This document shows positions 54,486 to 63,233 of a DNA stretch of 64,000 nt, in pieces. Each line of letters begins with the position of its first letter. Positions within the stretch are counted from its first letter, which is position 1. The notes beneath the pieces were generated by a model. The model had not been told where the DNA came from, did not search any database, and worked only from the letters and a program-made list of their open reading frames with translations. Source of the stretch: Virgibacillus dokdonensis (GTDB lineage Bacteria > Bacillota > Bacilli > Bacillales > Amphibacillaceae); the NCBI RefSeq assembly GCF_900166595.1, contig NZ_LT745763.1, forward strand, positions 1,028,321 to 1,092,320. Reading direction: 5' to 3'. The position numbers and the translations under genes were made by a program.

Positions 54486-54822
54486 AATGAAATTACAATA
54501 AGTTGTTTTTTTTATCCCAGGCTGCTTGTTCGTAGCCAAAAAAATTATTATGGGGAAAGCCACATTTTTTGTATGAGAAATCTCTGTAAGTGCTTTTCAT
54601 AGTACATGGTGGCTTTCCCAATTGAGTTATGGTTTTTTCTTATACGATAACCACTAAAATTTGATGACTTCCAAATAGTACATGGGGTTACCTAAAGGCT
54701 ATGAAATAAGGTATGTAGTAGGTGCTGGCATCTCGCATTTCAACGGGTCTAACGCGCAAATTCTGTTCCTGAAATGAGAGTTTTTACAGCTCATAATATG
54801 GCGATAAACATGAACGCGGCTT
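54486..54822. other. Intergenic region with a long perfect inverted repeat
   Basis: No gene is seen. Perfect 11-bp arms GGGAAAGCCAC (54553-54563) and GTGGCTTTCCC (54609-54619) enclose 45 bp. They are followed by TTTTTTCTTATACGATAACCACT, which looks like an inverse-orientation left half of repeat family B. It may be a rearranged family B copy and may end manP transcription. Confidence 0.5.
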
Positions 54823-54888
54823 CCGTTTATACTATAAGAAAAACGACAGCTTTCACCATAAGACTTGGCGCCAAAGCAAGTTTTTCTA
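54823..54888 (+). repeat. Repeat family B, copy 10
   Basis: CCGTTTATACTATAAGAAAAACGACAG, in blocks, then ACCATAAGACTTGGCGCCAAAGCAAGTTTTTCTAA. The left part (CACTATAGGAAAG) is missing and the stem has one mismatch. It lies about 150 bp before manA. Confidence 0.75.
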
Positions 54889-55042
54889 ATGAGCGAGAGG
54901 TGAGATTTAAGCTCATTCCTTTTCTTTGGTATAATAATGTCGTTCAAGCTATCACATGAGCACAATTCGTGAAGAAAAATGGGGTGCATCATTGAAGTTT
55001 GAGATGCTTTTCAACTATGTTCGTACAATTGGAGGAATGAAT

Positions 55043-55999
55043 GTGTATCAAGAACCGATCTTTTTAAAACCTGTATTTCAAGAGAGAATATGGGGTGGAG
55101 GAAAGTTAAAGTCAATGTTTCAGTATGCTATTCCATCAAATCAAACTGGGGAAGCGTGGGTTATTTCTGCTCATCCTCATGGACCAAGTGAAATAATAAA
55201 CGGCCCCCTTGCTGGTCAAACATTAGCAGATGCGTGGAATAACCATCGTGAATTATTTAACAAAGAATCTAATCGTAGTGAAGCATACCCGTTATTGGTG
55301 AAAATACTAGATGCAGATGATAATTTATCTGTACAAGTACATCCTGATGATACGTACGCAAGAAAGGTAGAAAAACAGCCGTATGGTAAAACAGAATGCT
55401 GGTACGTTTTACAAGCAGACTCGGGTTCGGAACTTATTTTAGGACACCATGCCAAAACAAAAGAAGAGCTAGCCAAGATGATGGATGAAGGAAAGTGGGA
55501 CCAACTATTACAACGAATTCCTGTAAAAGCAGGTGATTTTGTTTACGTACCTAGTGGCACTATTCATGCGATAGGTAAAGGTATTGTTATACTAGAAACG
55601 CAGCAAAGTTCAGATATTACGTATCGAGTCTATGATTATGATCGCACAGATAGTCATGGAAATACACGAGAATTACATTTGGAGAAAGCAAAAGAAGTTA
55701 CAAATATTCCCCACCGAGCTTCTGTATTTGATCAGAAACAGAGTCAAATAGATGATTTGCAAATAAAGCAATTGGTTAAAGAACATTATTTCACCGTCTA
55801 CCACTGGAGAATAAATGGACAAGTAACAAAACAGTTAGACGCTGATTTTCTTCAATGTAGCGTAATCTCTGGGAAAGCAGAAATTGAAATAAATGAGCAG
55901 TCATTCGCCATACAAAAAGGTGATCATTTTATTTTGCCACATGGAATTACCACTTATCGCTTGGCAGGGGATGCTGAATTAATCGTTTCGCATACGTGA
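55043..55999 (+). CDS. manA: Mannose-6-phosphate isomerase, class I
   Basis: A 318-residue cupin-type isomerase converting mannose-6-phosphate to fructose-6-phosphate. It has EPIFLKPVFQERIWGGGKL at the N-terminus, zinc ligands in LSVQVHPDD, Glu in YGKTECWYVL, and the conserved VPSGTIHAIGKGIVILETQQSSDITYRVYDYDR block. The start is GTG 55043, 7 nt after GGAGG; ATG 55037 is too close to that site, and a frame opening at 54956 has no site and adds 29 unrelated residues. It completes a mannose pathway with the upstream ManR- and ManP-like genes. Confidence 0.93.
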   Translation: MYQEPIFLKPVFQERIWGGGKLKSMFQYAIPSNQTGEAWVISAHPHGPSEIINGPLAGQTLADAWNNHRELFNKESNRSEAYPLLVKILDADDNLSVQVHPDDTYARKVEKQPYGKTECWYVLQADSGSELILGHHAKTKEELAKMMDEGKWDQLLQRIPVKAGDFVYVPSGTIHAIGKGIVILETQQSSDITYRVYDYDRTDSHGNTRELHLEKAKEVTNIPHRASVFDQKQSQIDDLQIKQLVKEHYFTVYHWRINGQVTKQLDADFLQCSVISGKAEIEINEQSFAIQKGDHFILPHGITTYRLAGDAELIVSHT

Positions 56000-56125
56000 A
56001 GTCTATATGATGCCTTATCAGTTAGCACATTGTGAATAACGATTTTTTCTATTGCGTTCACTGTATCATTCATCCGTTTTGCCAACCACGGATTTTAATG
56101 TAAATTCAAGATGTATAATTCCAAT

Positions 56126-56197
56126 TCGCCTGTATCAAAATAGTAAAAAACGAATAGCAGGTTGGTGATTGAAAATGGTATACAGGCGATTTTTTTA
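56126..56197 (+). terminator. Terminator-like hairpin overlapping the start of a small gene
   Basis: TCGCCTGTAT (56126-56135) and ATACAGGCGA (56180-56189) pair perfectly, followed by TTTTTTT (56190-56196). The right arm and T-run lie within the first codons of the 104-residue frame at 56169. The loop is long (44 nt). It could end manA readthrough or attenuate the small gene. Confidence 0.5.
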
Positions 56198-56483
56198 CAT
56201 TTGTAGTATCACTTTATTTTGTACTATTTCTTTTGGCTGGTTGGACAGACCGAACCATTCTTATGCAGCTATTTTGCATGAATGGAAGCAAGAAAGCTCA
56301 GATATTAATTACATACATACGGGTAGTCATGAATTTACGTACTGGAAGAATTTTATGAGACATAAACGTACGTGTCATATATCACAAAAAATAAAAACAA
56401 CCGTATATTATTGTGATTTACACAATCACACAAAATCAAAAACCGTTCATGTAGAAACTGTACATAGTGAACAACATTCATAA
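56169..56483 (+). CDS. Hypothetical small secreted protein
   Basis: A 104-residue frame with no family I recognise. It opens with a basic stretch (KMVYRRFF) and a hydrophobic stretch YICSITLFCTISFGW, then SYA, consistent with a signal peptide cleaved near residue 32. The remainder is polar and His/Lys-rich (YWKNFMRHKRTCH, then YYCDLHNHTKSKTVHVETVHSEQHS), with Cys pairs that might form a disulfide or bind metal. The start is TTG 56169 or ATG 56175; the ribosome site GGTGA is weak. A terminator-like hairpin overlaps the first codons. It may be a real secreted protein, but coding is not certain. Confidence 0.45.
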   Translation: MKMVYRRFFYICSITLFCTISFGWLDRPNHSYAAILHEWKQESSDINYIHTGSHEFTYWKNFMRHKRTCHISQKIKTTVYYCDLHNHTKSKTVHVETVHSEQHS

Positions 56484-56870
56484 GTGAGTTATTCATAATA
56501 TAAATATTGTGTTTTTTTGTGTTTAGCAAAACACGTGTTGTCGCAATTTTCATGGCGAAAAAACGCTGTTGTTTTGCTTTTACCGCAACATTTTATACTC
56601 CCCTATAGCAAAAAGACTCTCTTATAGAAAACCTTACCTAAAAAAGTAGAGAAGATTTTAGTTATTGATGTGCTCGAAAATATACTTTTTTTCATCCAAG
56701 CAGGATGTTCTGTATTTTCCATGTTAAACGTTGGAAATTGCTGTTCAACTGCTCTACAACAATAAAAAAATAATTACATTTTATTTAACGGATGTAGGAT
56801 GGGGTCTCCTGATTGAACGATCGTTTTCTTTGTGCTAATAATTGAAGTAGTCAAAGGGGAGGGATGTTAC
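56484..56870. other. Intergenic region before the aldo-keto reductase gene
   Basis: AT-rich, no supported gene, and no convincing promoter or terminator recognised beyond short local stems (GTGTTTAGCAAAACAC near 56520). Confidence 0.35.
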
Positions 56871-57698
56871 GTGATTACACATTTACAAGATACTGTCTTA
56901 TTAAATAATGGAGTAGAAATGCCTGGTTTGGGCTTAGGCGTCTACAAAGTTGAAGATGGAAAAACGGTTCAAACTGCAGTCCAAGCAGCATTGGAGACAG
57001 GCTACCGTATGATAGACACTGCCTCTTTTTATGACAATGAAGTAGGTGTTGGGGAAGCTATTAAGCAGTCAAATCTTCCCCGTGAAGAGTTATTTGTTAC
57101 AACAAAGGTATGGAATGACGAACAAGGATACGCAAAGACGAAGGAAGCTTTTGAAAAGAGCTTGCAAAGGCTTGGCTTGGACTATATAGATCTCTATTTA
57201 ATTCACTGGCCAGTAAAAGGGATGTATGTAGAGACTTGGAAAGCTATGGAAGAACTGTATGAAAGCGGTCAAGTCCGTGCGATTGGAGTTAGCAATTTTC
57301 ACCAACAGCATGTAGAAAATTTGTTAGCTAATAGTAAAATAGTTCCTGCTATCAACCAAGTTGAATATCACCCCCATTTAACACAGGAGCCGTTGTATGC
57401 GTTTTGCAAACAACAAGGTATCCAGTTAGAGGCATGGTCCCCTTTAAAACGAGGGCGACTAATGGACGAGCCGTATTTACTAAGCTTAGCTCAAAAATAT
57501 GAAAAGACTGTAGCCCAAGTTATTTTGCGTTGGGATATTCAAAACGAAGTAATAACGATTCCGAAATCAACGAATCCCAGACGAATTAAAGAAAATGCTG
57601 CTATTTTTGATTTTTCATTAACTGAAAAAGAAATGCAAGAAATTAGCTGTTTAAATCAAAATGAACGAAGTGGAACAAACCCAGATAGTTACGATTAA
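56871..57698 (+). CDS. Aldo/keto reductase (YtbE/YvgN-like)
   Basis: A 275-residue NADPH-dependent oxidoreductase. The catalytic tetrad is Asp49 and Tyr54 (MIDTASFYDNE), Lys79 (TTKVW) and His112 (LIHWPV). NADPH-binding segments IPKSTNPRRIKEN and AIGVSNF are present. Relatives in Bacillus reduce methylglyoxal and other small aldehydes. The start is GTG 56871, 7 nt after GGGGAGGG; the earlier frame opening at 56832 lies before that site. It is transcribed alone, 32 bp or more from other features. The substrate is unknown. Confidence 0.92.
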   Translation: MITHLQDTVLLNNGVEMPGLGLGVYKVEDGKTVQTAVQAALETGYRMIDTASFYDNEVGVGEAIKQSNLPREELFVTTKVWNDEQGYAKTKEAFEKSLQRLGLDYIDLYLIHWPVKGMYVETWKAMEELYESGQVRAIGVSNFHQQHVENLLANSKIVPAINQVEYHPHLTQEPLYAFCKQQGIQLEAWSPLKRGRLMDEPYLLSLAQKYEKTVAQVILRWDIQNEVITIPKSTNPRRIKENAAIFDFSLTEKEMQEISCLNQNERSGTNPDSYD

Positions 57699-57858
57699 CA
57701 ATGATGTCTACGGTTTCTCTCCTTATTCTACTTGTCAGCTCTAAAATCAGGCTTATTCCATTGTAAACGTATGAAAATAAACGATTTGGGAAAAACAATA
57801 CATATATTGCTACTAGCATCGCAAAGCAAATATGTTACTATACGTTTGGAGGTATACA

Positions 57859-58128
57859 ATGGAAAAGCAAATGCTTCACCAACAATTAGAGTTGGCTACA
57901 CAGCAATTTACAGACGCTTACGAGCTTATCCAACAGGCTAAAACAAGTGGAAATGAGGAAGAGTTGATGCAAGCACAAAACCAGCTGTTACAGGTGGACC
58001 ACTTATTGAAACAAACACAGTATCAAGCAGGACAAGATGCTTTAGACAACCCGCAATTTCAACAAACCTTTGAAAAGTTGCATAATGCAAGACAAGAAAT
58101 TGAAACGTATCGACAAAATCACCAATAA
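57859..58128 (+). CDS. Small helical (coiled-coil-like) cytoplasmic protein of unknown function
   Basis: An 89-residue protein rich in Gln, Glu and Leu without signal peptide or Cys. The pattern HQQLELATQQFTDAYELIQQAK, then EELMQAQNQLLQVDHLLKQTQ and FQQTFEKLHNARQEIETYRQ predicts two or three long helices. It recalls small Bacillus DUF proteins of about 80-90 residues, but I cannot assign a family. ATG 57859 is supported by TTTGGAGGT at 7 nt. A terminator follows directly, so it appears to be a genuine single-gene unit. Confidence 0.75.
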   Translation: MEKQMLHQQLELATQQFTDAYELIQQAKTSGNEEELMQAQNQLLQVDHLLKQTQYQAGQDALDNPQFQQTFEKLHNARQEIETYRQNHQ

Positions 58129-58134
58129 AGTGAA

Positions 58135-58180
58135 TGTACAAGCCGTGGTGGGGCCTTTCCCTCACGGCTTGTACATGTTT
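58135..58180 (+). terminator. Intrinsic terminator after the small helical protein gene
   Basis: TGTACAAGCCGTG (58135-58147) and CACGGCTTGTACA (58163-58175) form a perfect 13-bp stem, extended by GGGG/CCCT inside. TGTTTTT follows, 6 bp past the stop codon. Confidence 0.85.
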
Positions 58181-58751
58181 TTAGGGAATCTTGACTCAGC
58201 ACCAGAAAATGCTATCATATATTTCCTTCTTCTTTTTTTGCAATCTATCAAACATTTCGCTAGGCTATGGCCTACATTTCCATTTTTATAACAGGTTGCT
58301 GTACTGTTATTACCCACTTGTCTTACAGTACTAAATCCCCTTTTTCGTAAGAGGTCTTTATCCCCCTTGGGCTACTAAACCTTCGTGTGAGATAAAAGAA
58401 AAGCCCCACAGAGATTTATTTTAATGTTGGAGTGGTTTGTAGAGTATGTATAAAAAAACAGGCTAGCAAACGATAGAGCTAGTTGTTATATTTTCCACCA
58501 GGTGAAGTGGAAATTGATATTACAAATATAGCTACAGTTGATACTGTTAAGCAAGCGTAGTGTTTTTCTATATTGGTCTCTAGTTTCAACTGTTGTATTA
58601 AAAAAATGTGAAAATATAGATGTTATAACTATGTAGAAAAAACTTGACACACATCTCTCTACTATATCATTTGTAAAGAATTGAAAAACTTGAGACAATG
58701 AGTTGTATACATATCGGAAATGGGTTAATTTGAGGAGGGCATTTACACAGA
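58181..58751. other. 570-bp intergenic region before the nucleoside hydrolase gene
   Basis: No supported gene. A TTGACA hexamer at 58644-58649 with TATCAT at 58665-58670 (15 bp spacing) could be the promoter of the next gene, although the -10 and spacing are poor. GAGGAGG at about 58732 is that gene's ribosome site. Nothing else was recognised. Confidence 0.4.
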
Positions 58752-59690
58752 ATGAAGAAAAAAGTATACATGAACCACGATGGTGGAGTCGATGATTTAG
58801 TATCGTTATTTTTATTATTGCAAATGGAAGATGTTGATCTAGTAGGTGTTAGCGTCATCCCAGCAGACTGTTATTTGGAACCCGCAATATATGCAAGTCG
58901 CAAAATAATTGATCGGTTTGGGCAAGGAAAAGAGATAGAAGTAGCAGCTTCTACTTCACGTGGAAAAAACCCATTTCCCAAAGATTGGCGCATGCATGCT
59001 TTTTATGTAGATGCACTACCAATACTCAATGAGCATTTACCAATCCAAACGAAGGAAGCAGAATTACCAGCACATCAACACCTTATTCAAACTTTAAGAA
59101 ATAGTAATGAACGAGTGACATTATTATTCGTCGGTCCATTAACGGATTTGGCAAGAGCATTGGAAGAAGCACCAGATATTGAGGAAAAGATTGAAAAACT
59201 CGTTTGGATGGGTGGCACGTTTTTATCGAATGGAAATGTAGAAGAGCCTGAACACGATGGAACAGCTGAGTGGAACGCATTTTGGGACCCAGAAGCTGCA
59301 AGAATAGTCTGGGATAGTGAGATTACTATTGATTTAGTAGCATTAGAAAGCACGAATAATGTGCCACTAACGGTAGATGTTCGTAATAAATGGGCGAAAG
59401 AAAGAGAAGATATAGGAATAGACTTTTTAGGACAATGTTATGCAATGGTGCCCCCACTTGTCCACTTTCAAACGAATTCAACATATTTTCTATGGGATGT
59501 ACTTACAACAGCAACGATAGGAAATTCAAATGTAATTAAAAGGAAAATCGTTCGATGTTTCGTTCATCCTGATGGAAAAAGTCAGGGACGAACAGAACTG
59601 AATAAACAAGGGCGTGAAGTAAACCTTGTCTATGAAGTGAATCGGGAACAATTTTTTTCCTATATAACAGATCTCGCTAGACAAAAGTAG
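58752..59690 (+). CDS. Nucleoside hydrolase (IUNH family)
   Basis: A 312-residue protein of the inosine-uridine nucleoside hydrolase family, which cleaves N-glycosidic bonds of ribonucleosides using a bound calcium. The N-terminal motif is NHDGGVDD (8-15); Asn8 replaces the usual first Asp of DxDPGxDD, while Asp10, Asp14 and Asp15 are kept. VTLLFVGPLTDLARAL near 122-137 supplies the Thr ligand. WDVLTTATIG near 248 holds the late Asp, where the usual preceding His is Trp. These changes suggest altered substrate preference. AGGAGG precedes the ATG. It is monocistronic, upstream of htpG. Confidence 0.87.
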   Translation: MKKKVYMNHDGGVDDLVSLFLLLQMEDVDLVGVSVIPADCYLEPAIYASRKIIDRFGQGKEIEVAASTSRGKNPFPKDWRMHAFYVDALPILNEHLPIQTKEAELPAHQHLIQTLRNSNERVTLLFVGPLTDLARALEEAPDIEEKIEKLVWMGGTFLSNGNVEEPEHDGTAEWNAFWDPEAARIVWDSEITIDLVALESTNNVPLTVDVRNKWAKEREDIGIDFLGQCYAMVPPLVHFQTNSTYFLWDVLTTATIGNSNVIKRKIVRCFVHPDGKSQGRTELNKQGREVNLVYEVNREQFFSYITDLARQK

Positions 59691-59779
59691 TGTAGTTATA
59701 TCGCCAATTCTTTAGAGAGTCTAAAATGTACTATTTTATACTTTTTTATCGTGTTGAAAATAGAATACATGCATCATGA

Positions 59780-59808
59780 TTGACATGAAATATCATTTAT
59801 GGTATTTA
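59780..59808 (+). promoter_or_regulatory. Candidate promoter of htpG
   Basis: A perfect TTGACA (59780-59785) is followed at 17 bp by TATTTA (59803-59808), 33 bp before the htpG start. The -35 is excellent and the -10 weak. No CIRCE-type inverted repeat was seen, consistent with htpG lying outside the HrcA class in Bacillus. Confidence 0.45.
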
Positions 59809-59840
59809 AAAATATGAGTTTAAGTAGAGGAGAGGATCTT

Positions 59841-61718
59841 ATGGCAAAACAGCAATTTAAAGCGGAATCCAAACGTTTGTTAGAATTAATGATTAATTCC
59901 ATTTATTCGCAGCGTGAAGTGTTTTTACGAGAATTAATTTCCAATGCAAGTGATGCGATGGATAAAATGTATTACCGTAGCTTAACAGATGAAAATTTAA
60001 CTTTTAATCAAGAAGATTATTATATTAAACTTATCCCAAACAAAGAAGATCGTACTTTGCAAGTTATTGATACGGGAATTGGCATGACGAAAGACGAACT
60101 AGAAACAAACTTAGGAACAATAGCAAAAAGTGGTTCATTTGCTTTTAAAAATGACACGGAACTAAAAGATGGCCGTGATATTATTGGGCAATTTGGTGTT
60201 GGTTTTTACGCAGCATTTATGGTGGCAGATAAAGTAACGGTGATTACGAAATCAGTGGATAGCGACCAAGCATACCAGTGGGAATCAACAGGGACAGATG
60301 GTTATACTATTACACCGGCCGATAAAGAAAGCGTAGGCACAGAAATTATTGTAAAGATGAAGGAAAACGAAGAGGAAGACTCGTTTGATACATTTTTAGA
60401 CGAGCATCAATTACAACAAATTATTAAAAAGTATTCGGATTTCATTCGTTATCCAATTAAAATGGATGTTACAAAGAGCAAGCCGAAAGAGGAAGAAAGT
60501 GAAGAATACGTAGATTATGTAGAAGAAGAAACGATTAATAGTATGATCCCAATCTGGAAAAAGAATAAAAGTGAATTAACAGAAGACGATTACACGAATT
60601 TTTACCAAGAAAAAAGATATGGTTTCGATAAACCGTTAAAATCAATGCATATTAATGTGGATGGTACAGTTCGCTATAATGCTATTTTATTCATTCCAGA
60701 AAATGCACCATTTGATTATTATTCGCCAGAATTTGAAAAAGGACTCGAACTTTATTCCAACGGTGTATTAATTATGGATAAGTGTGCAGATCTTCTACCA
60801 GATTATTTTAGCTTTGTTAAAGGTATGGTAGATTCAGAAGATTTGTCTTTAAATATTTCACGAGAAATGTTACAGCATGACAGACAGTTGAAAGTGATTG
60901 CAAAAAACATGACGAAAAAAATTAAAACACAACTACAGCACCTATTACGTGATGATCGTGAAAAGTATGAAACATTTTATCAAGCCTTTGGCAGACAGCT
61001 GAAATTTGGTGTATATAATGACTTTGGTGCGAATAAAGAAACACTGCAGGATTTGCTTATGTTCTATTCATCAAAGGAAAAGAAATTAGTCACGCTGGAT
61101 GAATATGTACAACGTATGCCAGAAGACCAGTCGTATATTTATTATGCTGCTGGTGAATCTATTGATCGCATTGAAAAATTACCACAAACGGAGATGGTAG
61201 CAGATAAAGGGTATGAAATTTTATATTTCACCGAAGAAGTAGATGAATTTGCAATTAAAATGATGCGAGAATATAAAGAGAAAGAATTTAAATCTGTATC
61301 TAGTGGCGATCTTGGTTTAGAGGATGACACAAAAGATGAAGCAGATGAAGAGATACAAGAAGAAAATAAAGCATTGTTTACGGCCATGAAGGAACATCTA
61401 GGAGATAAAGTAAAAGATGTCCGAGCTTCTAAACGTTTGAAATCACACCCTGTATGCTTAACAGCTGAGGGCGAAATTTCTTTGGAAATGGAAAAAGTAA
61501 TTAATGCAATGCCGAATAATCAACAAATAAAGGCTGAAAAGATATTAGAAATTAACGTAAATCATGACGTATTCCAAACATTAAAGTCTCATAAAGAGGA
61601 TAAGGAAAAAATAGGTTTATATACAAACCTATTGTATAATCAGGCGTTATTAATTGAAGGTATACCTGTAAACGACCCTGTTGAATTTACGAATGATATT
61701 TGTAAAGTCATGGTTTAA
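59841..61718 (+). CDS. htpG: Chaperone HtpG (bacterial Hsp90)
   Basis: A 625-residue Hsp90. The N-terminal ATPase domain has [15 protein letters not shown] (Glu/Asn ATP site), [21 protein letters not shown] and [17 protein letters not shown]. The middle domain has [14 protein letters not shown] and the R-containing catalytic loop. The C-terminal dimerisation domain ends [22 protein letters not shown]. Full length for the family. It assists folding under heat and other stress. ATG 59841 follows AGAGGAGAGG; the frame opening at 59799 lies ahead of that site. Repeat A lies immediately behind the stop codon. Confidence 0.96.
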   Translation: MAKQQFKAESKRLLELMINSIYSQREVFLRELISNASDAMDKMYYRSLTDENLTFNQEDYYIKLIPNKEDRTLQVIDTGIGMTKDELETNLGTIAKSGSFAFKNDTELKDGRDIIGQFGVGFYAAFMVADKVTVITKSVDSDQAYQWESTGTDGYTITPADKESVGTEIIVKMKENEEEDSFDTFLDEHQLQQIIKKYSDFIRYPIKMDVTKSKPKEEESEEYVDYVEEETINSMIPIWKKNKSELTEDDYTNFYQEKRYGFDKPLKSMHINVDGTVRYNAILFIPENAPFDYYSPEFEKGLELYSNGVLIMDKCADLLPDYFSFVKGMVDSEDLSLNISREMLQHDRQLKVIAKNMTKKIKTQLQHLLRDDREKYETFYQAFGRQLKFGVYNDFGANKETLQDLLMFYSSKEKKLVTLDEYVQRMPEDQSYIYYAAGESIDRIEKLPQTEMVADKGYEILYFTEEVDEFAIKMMREYKEKEFKSVSSGDLGLEDDTKDEADEEIQEENKALFTAMKEHLGDKVKDVRASKRLKSHPVCLTAEGEISLEMEKVINAMPNNQQIKAEKILEINVNHDVFQTLKSHKEDKEKIGLYTNLLYNQALLIEGIPVNDPVEFTNDICKVMV

Positions 61719-61719
61719 G

Positions 61720-61936
61720 GAACGAAGGCTCGGAGTGCCCGTTTAGCAACCAACGTAGCGACTGGAACGAATTTAGAAATCATGCCACTAAAACAGGAGT
61801 ATGCCGATGCCAGGCGGCAACCTCGTCTTTAGTCGGTCTTCCTTATTAGGGACGAACCGATGATGACTTAGCTTAGGATGATTTCGTGAAGTCGCCTAGT
61901 TGCTGGGCGATGGAGCCGGATGTAGCTATTCGGTTA
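61720..61936 (-). repeat. Dispersed structured repeat family A, copy 4 (full form)
   Basis: Begins 1-3 bp after the htpG stop: GAACGAAGGCTCGGAGTGCCC, then AGCAACCAACGTAGCGACTGG and AATCATGCCACTAAAACAG. The central stem and ACGAACCGATGATGACTTA follow, with TCGCCTAGTTGCTGGGCG at the far end. It matches copy 3 block by block with scattered substitutions. As with copies 2 and 3, it would be transcribed as the gene's 3' region. From 61937 to 61987 nothing else was recognised. Confidence 0.82.
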
Positions 61937-61987
61937 TTTCCTTATCCCACTAGCACCTCATTTTATACTTCCTTATTTTATAAGAAA

Positions 61988-62038
61988 AGCCAGACGCCAA
62001 TCTTCCAAACATGGGAATGCGTCTGGCTGATTTTTTTT
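61988..62038. terminator. Intrinsic terminator beyond htpG and repeat A
   Basis: AGCCAGACGC (61988-61997) and GCGTCTGGCT (62019-62028) form a 10-bp stem followed by TTTTTTTT. A-rich sequence on the other side would give U-rich RNA on the minus strand as well, so it may act in both directions between htpG and the convergent ABC genes. Confidence 0.85.
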
Positions 62039-62101
62039 GCACTGTAGAGATTTCACTCTGGCAAGACATCTTGTCTCGTAATTAGTGAACTACCAACGTG
62101 A

Positions 62102-62154
62102 AGAAAAATCGGTTCTGGTGTGGAAAAAACTTTATATACGCACCGATTTTTTCT
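62102..62154. terminator. Bidirectional terminator-like hairpin 3' of the ABC substrate-binding gene
   Basis: AGAAAAATCGGT (62102-62113) pairs with ACCGATTTTTTCT (62142-62154), giving a T-run on both strands. It lies about 13 bp past the minus-strand stop of the substrate-binding protein gene. Confidence 0.7.
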
Positions 62155-62167
62155 AAAAGACTATTCG

Positions 62168-63163
62168 TTACTGTAAAAATTGTGTATCTACTAACCCTTT
62201 CAGATTTGGTTTGTCTTTGAGAAACTCTAAATCATAGGAAGCATTAGAAAAATCCTGTAGTACATCGCTATCCACTTCGGATGTGAAATCAATACGCTTC
62301 CACGCCTTATCAATGACTTGTTTGGACAGCTTTTGTTCCGTAATGTCTGCAATCTTTTTAATAGCAATCGTTTTGGCTTTCTCAGGATTATCTTGAATAA
62401 ACGCTGTTGCTTGCTGATGTGCGTTCACCATATGTTGCACGAGCTCTTGATTGTTTTTGGCTAAATCTTGAGAAGTTACATATACTGCAGCAGGCAATAT
62501 TTCTCCCCAAGCGACTTCAGGTGTGTCGATCAACACTTTTCCGCTTCCTTCTGCTTCAATTACAGATGCCCAAGGTTCTGGCACTGTAGCAACATCAATC
62601 TTCTCAGAGATAAACATACTGTGATAAGTTGCAGGCTTTCCAGTCACATGTTTCATTTTTCCTTGGACTCGATCAGATGTTAGATTATATTCTTTCTTCA
62701 TCTGAGCTTCAAATTGTACATTATGCGTACAACCAACTCGTGGAGAAATAAACGTCTTATTTGCTAAATCTTTCGGGCTTTCAATCCCTGCTTTATTGCG
62801 AGCCATAATGACAGTGCCACCAGTCGATCCTCCTGCTACAATGTTAATCTTTGCCCCGCTAGCAAAGTGGTTCATTGCGGGGCCAGGACCAACAAGACCT
62901 CCTTCAATTTCACCAGTTTCTAATGCAGTCATAAATGCAGAACCATCAGGAAAATATTGATATTCAACTTTTATACCGTTTGGCATCTCGGATTCATACA
63001 TTTTTTCTTCTTCTGCGACCATTCCTGCAACATGATTAATATTGGGAAAGTAACCAATGGTTATTTTTTCTTTATTGTCAGCATCCTTATTTCCTTTAGC
63101 ACAACCTGCTAACACCGCAATGAAAACAATAAATAAATATAAAAACAGTTTTCTCTTTCTCAT
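62168..63163 (-). CDS. ABC transporter substrate-binding lipoprotein, sulfonate/nitrate (SsuA/NMT1) type
   Basis: A 331-residue lipoprotein. It has a basic start RKRKLF, a hydrophobic stretch and lipobox AGC with Cys at residue 22. The periplasmic-binding fold includes ITIGYFPNINHVAGMVAEE, then ALETGEIEGGLVGPGPAMNHFASG, and VATVPEPWASVIE near residue 190. Relatives bind aliphatic sulfonates, taurine, nitrate or thiamine precursors. The start at 63163 (third in-frame ATG) is chosen because AAAGG lies about 9 nt before it; starts at 63187 and 63172 precede that site. It lies about 70 bp behind the permease gene. The ligand is not predictable here. Confidence 0.88.
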   Translation of the reverse strand: MRKRKLFLYLFIVFIAVLAGCAKGNKDADNKEKITIGYFPNINHVAGMVAEEEKMYESEMPNGIKVEYQYFPDGSAFMTALETGEIEGGLVGPGPAMNHFASGAKINIVAGGSTGGTVIMARNKAGIESPKDLANKTFISPRVGCTHNVQFEAQMKKEYNLTSDRVQGKMKHVTGKPATYHSMFISEKIDVATVPEPWASVIEAEGSGKVLIDTPEVAWGEILPAAVYVTSQDLAKNNQELVQHMVNAHQQATAFIQDNPEKAKTIAIKKIADITEQKLSKQVIDKAWKRIDFTSEVDSDVLQDFSNASYDLEFLKDKPNLKGLVDTQFLQ

Positions 63164-63233
63164 TTTCGTCATCCTTTCTAAATACATATTTGAACTAGCA
63201 TGTAAGGATAGGGAATCGGCAAAGTTTATTTTC

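Noticed and set aside
54956..55042. Longer N-terminus for ManA
   Set aside because: GGAGG at 55031-55035 and the conserved family N-terminus place the start at GTG 55043.
63188..63233. Possible riboswitch or leader between the two ABC genes
   Set aside because: The space is only a few dozen bases on the transcribed strand and holds no recognisable structured leader.
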